DNA of 8,256 bases from Chloroflexota bacterium (lineage in GTDB: Bacteria; Chloroflexota; Anaerolineae; B4-G1). Numbering within the stretch: the first letter of the stretch is position 1; each line of letters opens with the position of its first letter. Below, piece after piece: positions 5,760 to 8,256 of the stretch. The stretch lies in contig QMOC01000083.1 of NCBI GenBank assembly GCA_003648085.1, forward strand, positions 1 through 8,256, written 5' to 3'. The position numbers were made by a program, and so were the translations under genes. The notes below the pieces were generated by a model that saw nothing but the letters and a program-made list of their open reading frames with translations, had not been told where the DNA came from and made no database searches.

Positions 5760-6641
5760 CTACTTCACCCTGCGGGCACGCCGCCGGATGAGGGCGCGCA
5801 CCAGGAAGAACAGCCCGATGATGGGCGCGGCGATCACGCCCAGAACCGGGATGACGAGCACGACGATGACGATAGCCGCATCCACCAGGAACTGTAGCAC
5901 ACGGATGAGGGATTCGAAGGCCTTGCGCAGTGTGCCCTCCGGATGCCAGCCGCCGACCTGAATGGGCTGCGCCAGTTCGTCGGGGGTGATGTCGAGGCTG
6001 ATCGTCGCCAGCGCCGCCGACTGCTCCAGATACTGCATGCGCCCCTTGACCTGCTCAACCTCGGCCTGGATTTCCTGCAACCGGTCGTAGACCTCCAGGG
6101 CGGCCTCGGTATCCTCGGCCTCCTCCAGAAACTCCAGCAGCCGCGCCTCGGTCGCCTCCAGGTGACGCAGGCGGGACTGGAGGTCCACATACTCCTCGGT
6201 CACGTCTTGGCCGGAGATGCTCTCGTGACGCACCTCGGTCGCCAGGCCACGGATGCGCTCCAGCGCGACGTCGAGGCTTTCGGCGGGGACGCGGAGCGTG
6301 ACGTGGGCCTGCATCCCCTCCTGGTACTGATACACGTTCGATTCGACGACGTAGCCTCCAAGTTCATCCACCAGGTCGTTGATCTCGTCGAGAGCCGCCT
6401 CGGTGTCCGGCACCACCAGGTCGAGCGAGGCGGTACGGATGATGAGGCGCTCGATGTCGGCGTAGTCAGCCGCTCCGTAGCCTGATGGGGCGGAAGCCGG
6501 CTTCTCGGCCTCAACCACTTCGACCGGCATCTCACGGATCTCCGGCGGGGGAGCCTCCGTAGGTGCTGCCCTTGGTGCACACCCCACGACGACCAGCGCC
6601 AGGATGGAGGTGATGACACCGTATACTATCTTCTTATACAT
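5760..6641 (-). CDS. DUF4349-type lipoprotein with C-terminal membrane segment
   Basis: This is a 293-residue envelope protein of unknown function. The ATG at 6641 is preferred to an ATG at 6668 because AAGGAG lies five bases before it, and a Lys-rich signal peptide (MYKKIVYG) then begins at once. The lipobox is VVGC with Cys21 as the lipid anchor. Residues 22-60 are a Pro/Ala/Glu-rich spacer. Residues of about 64-217 match the DUF4349 pattern: RLIIRTASLDLVVPDTEAAL, GGYVVES, VTLRVPAESLD, then a long Glu/Leu-rich coiled coil at about 150-207 and ATISLDI. Residues of about 246-283 are strongly hydrophobic (one or two membrane helices), ending in a basic tail (RRRARRVK) that should face the cytoplasm. 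It is the first gene of the probable operon. It may act in envelope sensing or scaffolding, but no activity is established from sequence. Confidence 0.85.
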   Translation of the reverse strand: MYKKIVYGVITSILALVVVGCAPRAAPTEAPPPEIREMPVEVVEAEKPASAPSGYGAADYADIERLIIRTASLDLVVPDTEAALDEINDLVDELGGYVVESNVYQYQEGMQAHVTLRVPAESLDVALERIRGLATEVRHESISGQDVTEEYVDLQSRLRHLEATEARLLEFLEEAEDTEAALEVYDRLQEIQAEVEQVKGRMQYLEQSAALATISLDITPDELAQPIQVGGWHPEGTLRKAFESLIRVLQFLVDAAIVIVVLVIPVLGVIAAPIIGLFFLVRALIRRRARRVK

Positions 6642-6674
6642 TGTTGCTCCTTCATCAGTTGAGATCATCGCCCT

Positions 6675-6708
6675 CCAGACGCTTATAGAGAGCCAAAGGT
6701 TCCTGCAA
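6675..6708 (-). promoter_or_regulatory. Possible promoter of the lipoprotein-lepB-deoC operon
   Basis: On the minus strand TATAAG (6682-6687) follows TTGCAG (6703-6708) after 15 bases. The -10 box matches five of six consensus bases. The -35 box keeps only TTG and the spacing is short. It would give a leader of about 30-35 nt before the ATG at 6641. It is the only reasonable candidate in this 107-bp gap, but it is weak. Confidence 0.3.
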
Positions 6709-6716
6709 CGTCACTC

Positions 6717-6747
6717 GGCGGCCGGGATCGCCGGCGCACTCGCCGCC
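6717..6747 (-). terminator. GC-rich stem-loop after the metallophosphoesterase gene
   Basis: GGCGG (6717-6721) can pair with CCGCC (6743-6747), and an alternative inner stem pairs GCCGG (6721-6725) with CCGGC (6731-6735). It begins directly after the stop codon of the minus-strand metallophosphoesterase gene. There is no T-run, so termination is a guess from position. Confidence 0.25.
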
Positions 6748-6748
6748 A

Positions 6749-7477
6749 TCAGCGTCCCATCCCCAGCCGCTCGATGAGGCGGCGAGGCAGGCCGCGGGCA
6801 CGCATACGCTCCTGAGTGATCTCCACCGGATAGGCGATGCGGCGGAACTCCCAGGTCATCTCCTGCGTGTCAAGTATCGCGTAACTGGCACGCGGGTCAC
6901 CATCGCGCGGCTGCCCCACGCTGCCTGGATTGATGATCATACGATGCGGCCCGAGTACCAGAGAGCCGGGGAAAGGGGGGATAAGTGTCTCGCAACGCTG
7001 CCGCTTCTCGTCCAACTCGAAGATGATGGGGATATGAGTGTGACCTACCAAGCAGATAGGGGTGGAAAAATACGCAAAGTTAGCGTAGGCCAGACTGGCG
7101 TCAAGTATATACTCCCACACCGGTTCGCGGGGACTGGCGTGGGCCAGATAGAAGCCGTCGTGTTCCAAATGAGTGGGGAGTCCGCTCAGGTATTCGCGCG
7201 CGGCCGGCGTAAGTTCCGACTGCGTCCACGCATTGGCGATGCGAGCGTCGGTGTTGAAACTACTCAAGTCCAATCGGCCCACCGCGGCCCAGTCGTGGTT
7301 GCCGACCAGGCTGATATGGGGGAAGTCCTGAATCCGTTCGACACATTCGTTGGGATCGGGGCCGTACCCTACCAAGTCACCCAGACACCAGATCTCATCG
7401 AAGGGGGGTGCATCGTCCAGCACGGCCTCCAGGGCTGCCAAATTGGCGTGAATGTCGGATATGATTAGGTAACGCAT
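6749..7477 (-). CDS. Calcineurin-like metallophosphoesterase (YfcE/MJ0936 type)
   Basis: This is a complete 242-residue cytoplasmic metallophosphoesterase that should hydrolyse phosphodiester or phosphomonoester bonds with two metal ions. The metal-binding motifs appear in the family order: SDIHAN (Asp8, His10), GDLVGYGPDP (Asp34), GNHD (Asn60, His61), LAHASP (His113) and GHTH (His146, His148). The late motif INPGSVGQPRDGDPRASY is typical of the small YfcE-like group that also includes proteins annotated as phosphodiesterase or diadenosine tetraphosphatase-like. The substrate cannot be read from sequence. GGAG lies ten bases before the ATG, and a strong extended -10 box is just upstream, so the gene has its own promoter. 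It is separated from the lipoprotein operon by 107 bp. Confidence 0.9.
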   Translation of the reverse strand: MRYLIISDIHANLAALEAVLDDAPPFDEIWCLGDLVGYGPDPNECVERIQDFPHISLVGNHDWAAVGRLDLSSFNTDARIANAWTQSELTPAAREYLSGLPTHLEHDGFYLAHASPREPVWEYILDASLAYANFAYFSTPICLVGHTHIPIIFELDEKRQRCETLIPPFPGSLVLGPHRMIINPGSVGQPRDGDPRASYAILDTQEMTWEFRRIAYPVEITQERMRARGLPRRLIERLGMGR

Positions 7478-7521
7478 GGCGTCGTTGCTCCATATGAAAT
7501 ACCGGCTTCTATGATCATCGT

Positions 7522-7536
7522 ACCCAAATTATAACA
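7522..7536 (-). promoter_or_regulatory. Extended -10 promoter of the metallophosphoesterase gene
   Basis: On the minus strand TGTTATAAT occurs (7528-7536): a perfect TATAAT at 7528-7533 preceded by TG at the extended -10 position. No good -35 box stands 16-18 bases upstream, as is common for extended -10 promoters. The start of transcription would fall near 7521, leaving a leader of about 44 nt. The AT-rich stretch stands out in otherwise GC-rich DNA. Confidence 0.65.
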
Positions 7537-7573
7537 CATCTTCCTTCAAGGTGCTACACAGCGCCTTGCGGTA

Positions 7574-8256
7574 CTACGATTGCCAATCGGGTGGCATACG
7601 CAGGCGCGCGTCGTTCTCGTAGATCGCGCGCACCTCAGAGAACGATTCGTTATCGGCCAGGGTCAGTGCGGCGACGTGATCCAGCAGGGCCATATCCTCT
7701 GCTGAGATGTCCTCCTCCTGTTTGACGATGAGCCCCCAGTCATCCCAGGGCAAGAGTTCGATCTTGTTGAGCGCCAGCAAGTCGCGCACGACGTTGCCGC
7801 GAACGAACCACATCCCGTGCATGTCGAAGATGCCGAAGCGGTCGGGGTCCGCCTGGCCCGCACGGCACAACTGCCAGGCTTTTCCGGCGACCAGGAATTG
7901 GTCGCGGGGCACGTCGTAGGGGTCGAACGGGATCTTCAGCGTCTCGCGCTGGAGTGCGTCAAGTTGTGCATCCACCAATGCCCATCCTTCCTCGTCTGCA
8001 TTCCAGTACTCGCAGACCCAATGGTCTTCGTAATGACCGGGCTCGAAGTACGCGCCGAACCCGCAGCGGGCACGGGCGGGCACCCCCTGGTGGCGCAGCA
8101 TCGCGCACAGCATAGCGGCAAAGTCACGGCAGTTGCCCACCAACCGCTTTTCGAGCGGGCGGGCGACGGTCAGGGGGCGGTCGTCCATCTCTCGAATGTG
8201 CGCCAGCATCTGCGCGACCTGGCGGATGCTGACCTCCTGCTTGCGCTCCTCCGACA
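7574..8256 (-). CDS. Transglutaminase-like domain protein, 5' end outside window
   Basis: This is a transglutaminase-like (papain-fold) protein. The frame stays open through the right edge of the window, so the ATG at 8209 may be internal. Numbered from that ATG, the family triad is visible: Cys27 in VGNCRDFAAML, His63 in EDHWVCEYW, and Asp80 in WALVDAQLD, with the intervening GVPARARCGFG typical of this superfamily. The C-terminal 120 residues are a helical region with many acidic residues and no recognised domain. No signal peptide is visible in the part present, so it could be cytoplasmic. Members of this superfamily include peptidases and enzymes acting on isopeptide bonds; many in bacteria are uncharacterised. 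The natural stop is at 7574-7576, 96 bp before the next gene. Confidence 0.85.
   Translation of the reverse strand, partial: SEERKQEVSIRQVAQMLAHIREMDDRPLTVARPLEKRLVGNCRDFAAMLCAMLRHQGVPARARCGFGAYFEPGHYEDHWVCEYWNADEEGWALVDAQLDALQRETLKIPFDPYDVPRDQFLVAGKAWQLCRAGQADPDRFGIFDMHGMWFVRGNVVRDLLALNKIELLPWDDWGLIVKQEEDISAEDMALLDHVAALTLADNESFSEVRAIYENDARLRMPPDWQS

Noticed and set aside
5943..6485. Plus-strand open frame of 180 codons opposite the DUF4349-type gene
   Set aside because: It is the antisense reading of a Glu/Leu-rich coiled coil, giving a Leu/Gln/Val-rich product without domain signal.
6642..6668. Upstream ATG at 6668 for the lipoprotein gene
   Set aside because: It would place an acidic stretch before the signal peptide, and the ribosome binding site fits the ATG at 6641.
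6944..7468. Plus-strand open frame opposite the metallophosphoesterase gene
   Set aside because: It is covered almost completely by a gene with all its metal-binding motifs and shows no features of its own.

Overview
The window looks like chromosomal DNA from an uncultured or environmental member of the Chloroflexota, possibly an Anaerolineae-like lineage. The clues are a GC-rich composition, Thr/Pro-rich linkers behind exported N-termini (positions 3-100 and the start of the protease), a receiver domain fused to a CpaE/TadZ-type ATPase, an immune-inhibitor-A-like secreted protease, and short G/C-tract palindromic repeats between and inside genes. This placement is an inference from gene style. 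No rRNA or other marker gene is present.

Layout. Positions 1-458 (+) hold the 3' end of an L,D-transpeptidase gene whose 5' part lies outside the window. Positions 459-624 are a convergent intergenic region with a nested palindromic repeat element and a second stem-loop. Every gene from 625 to 8256 is on the minus strand. Read in the direction of transcription they are: a transglutaminase-like protein (partial, entering at 8256), a metallophosphoesterase with a clear extended -10 promoter, then a run of closely spaced genes. That run is a DUF4349-type lipoprotein, signal peptidase I (lepB), deoxyribose-phosphate aldolase (deoC), an unrecognised protein with an internal duplication, and a receiver-TadZ/CpaE-like fusion. 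After an 81-nt gap carrying a second repeat copy comes a 663-residue secreted zinc metalloprotease. No stretch longer than 300 bases lacks a gene.

Genes 6641 to 2698 have gaps of 24, 3, 25 and 7 nt and are probably one operon. Three of them concern the envelope or export (the lipoprotein, LepB and the TadZ-like fusion), and the protease downstream would be exported too. deoC is a metabolic passenger or a conserved neighbour of unknown meaning. The ends of the window hold an L,D-transpeptidase and a transglutaminase-like protein that are not obviously linked to the operon.

The points most worth a second look are: (1) an 89%-identical pair of short repeat copies in opposite orientation flanking the protease gene, one intact and one with an exact 10-nt loss of a hairpin arm; (2) a G/C-tract palindromic insertion that adds about 25 codons in frame inside the TadZ-like ATPase domain; (3) loss of both P-loop lysines in that ATPase; (4) the duplicated-domain protein of unknown function. 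I do not see convincing evidence of a complete new defence or mobile system.
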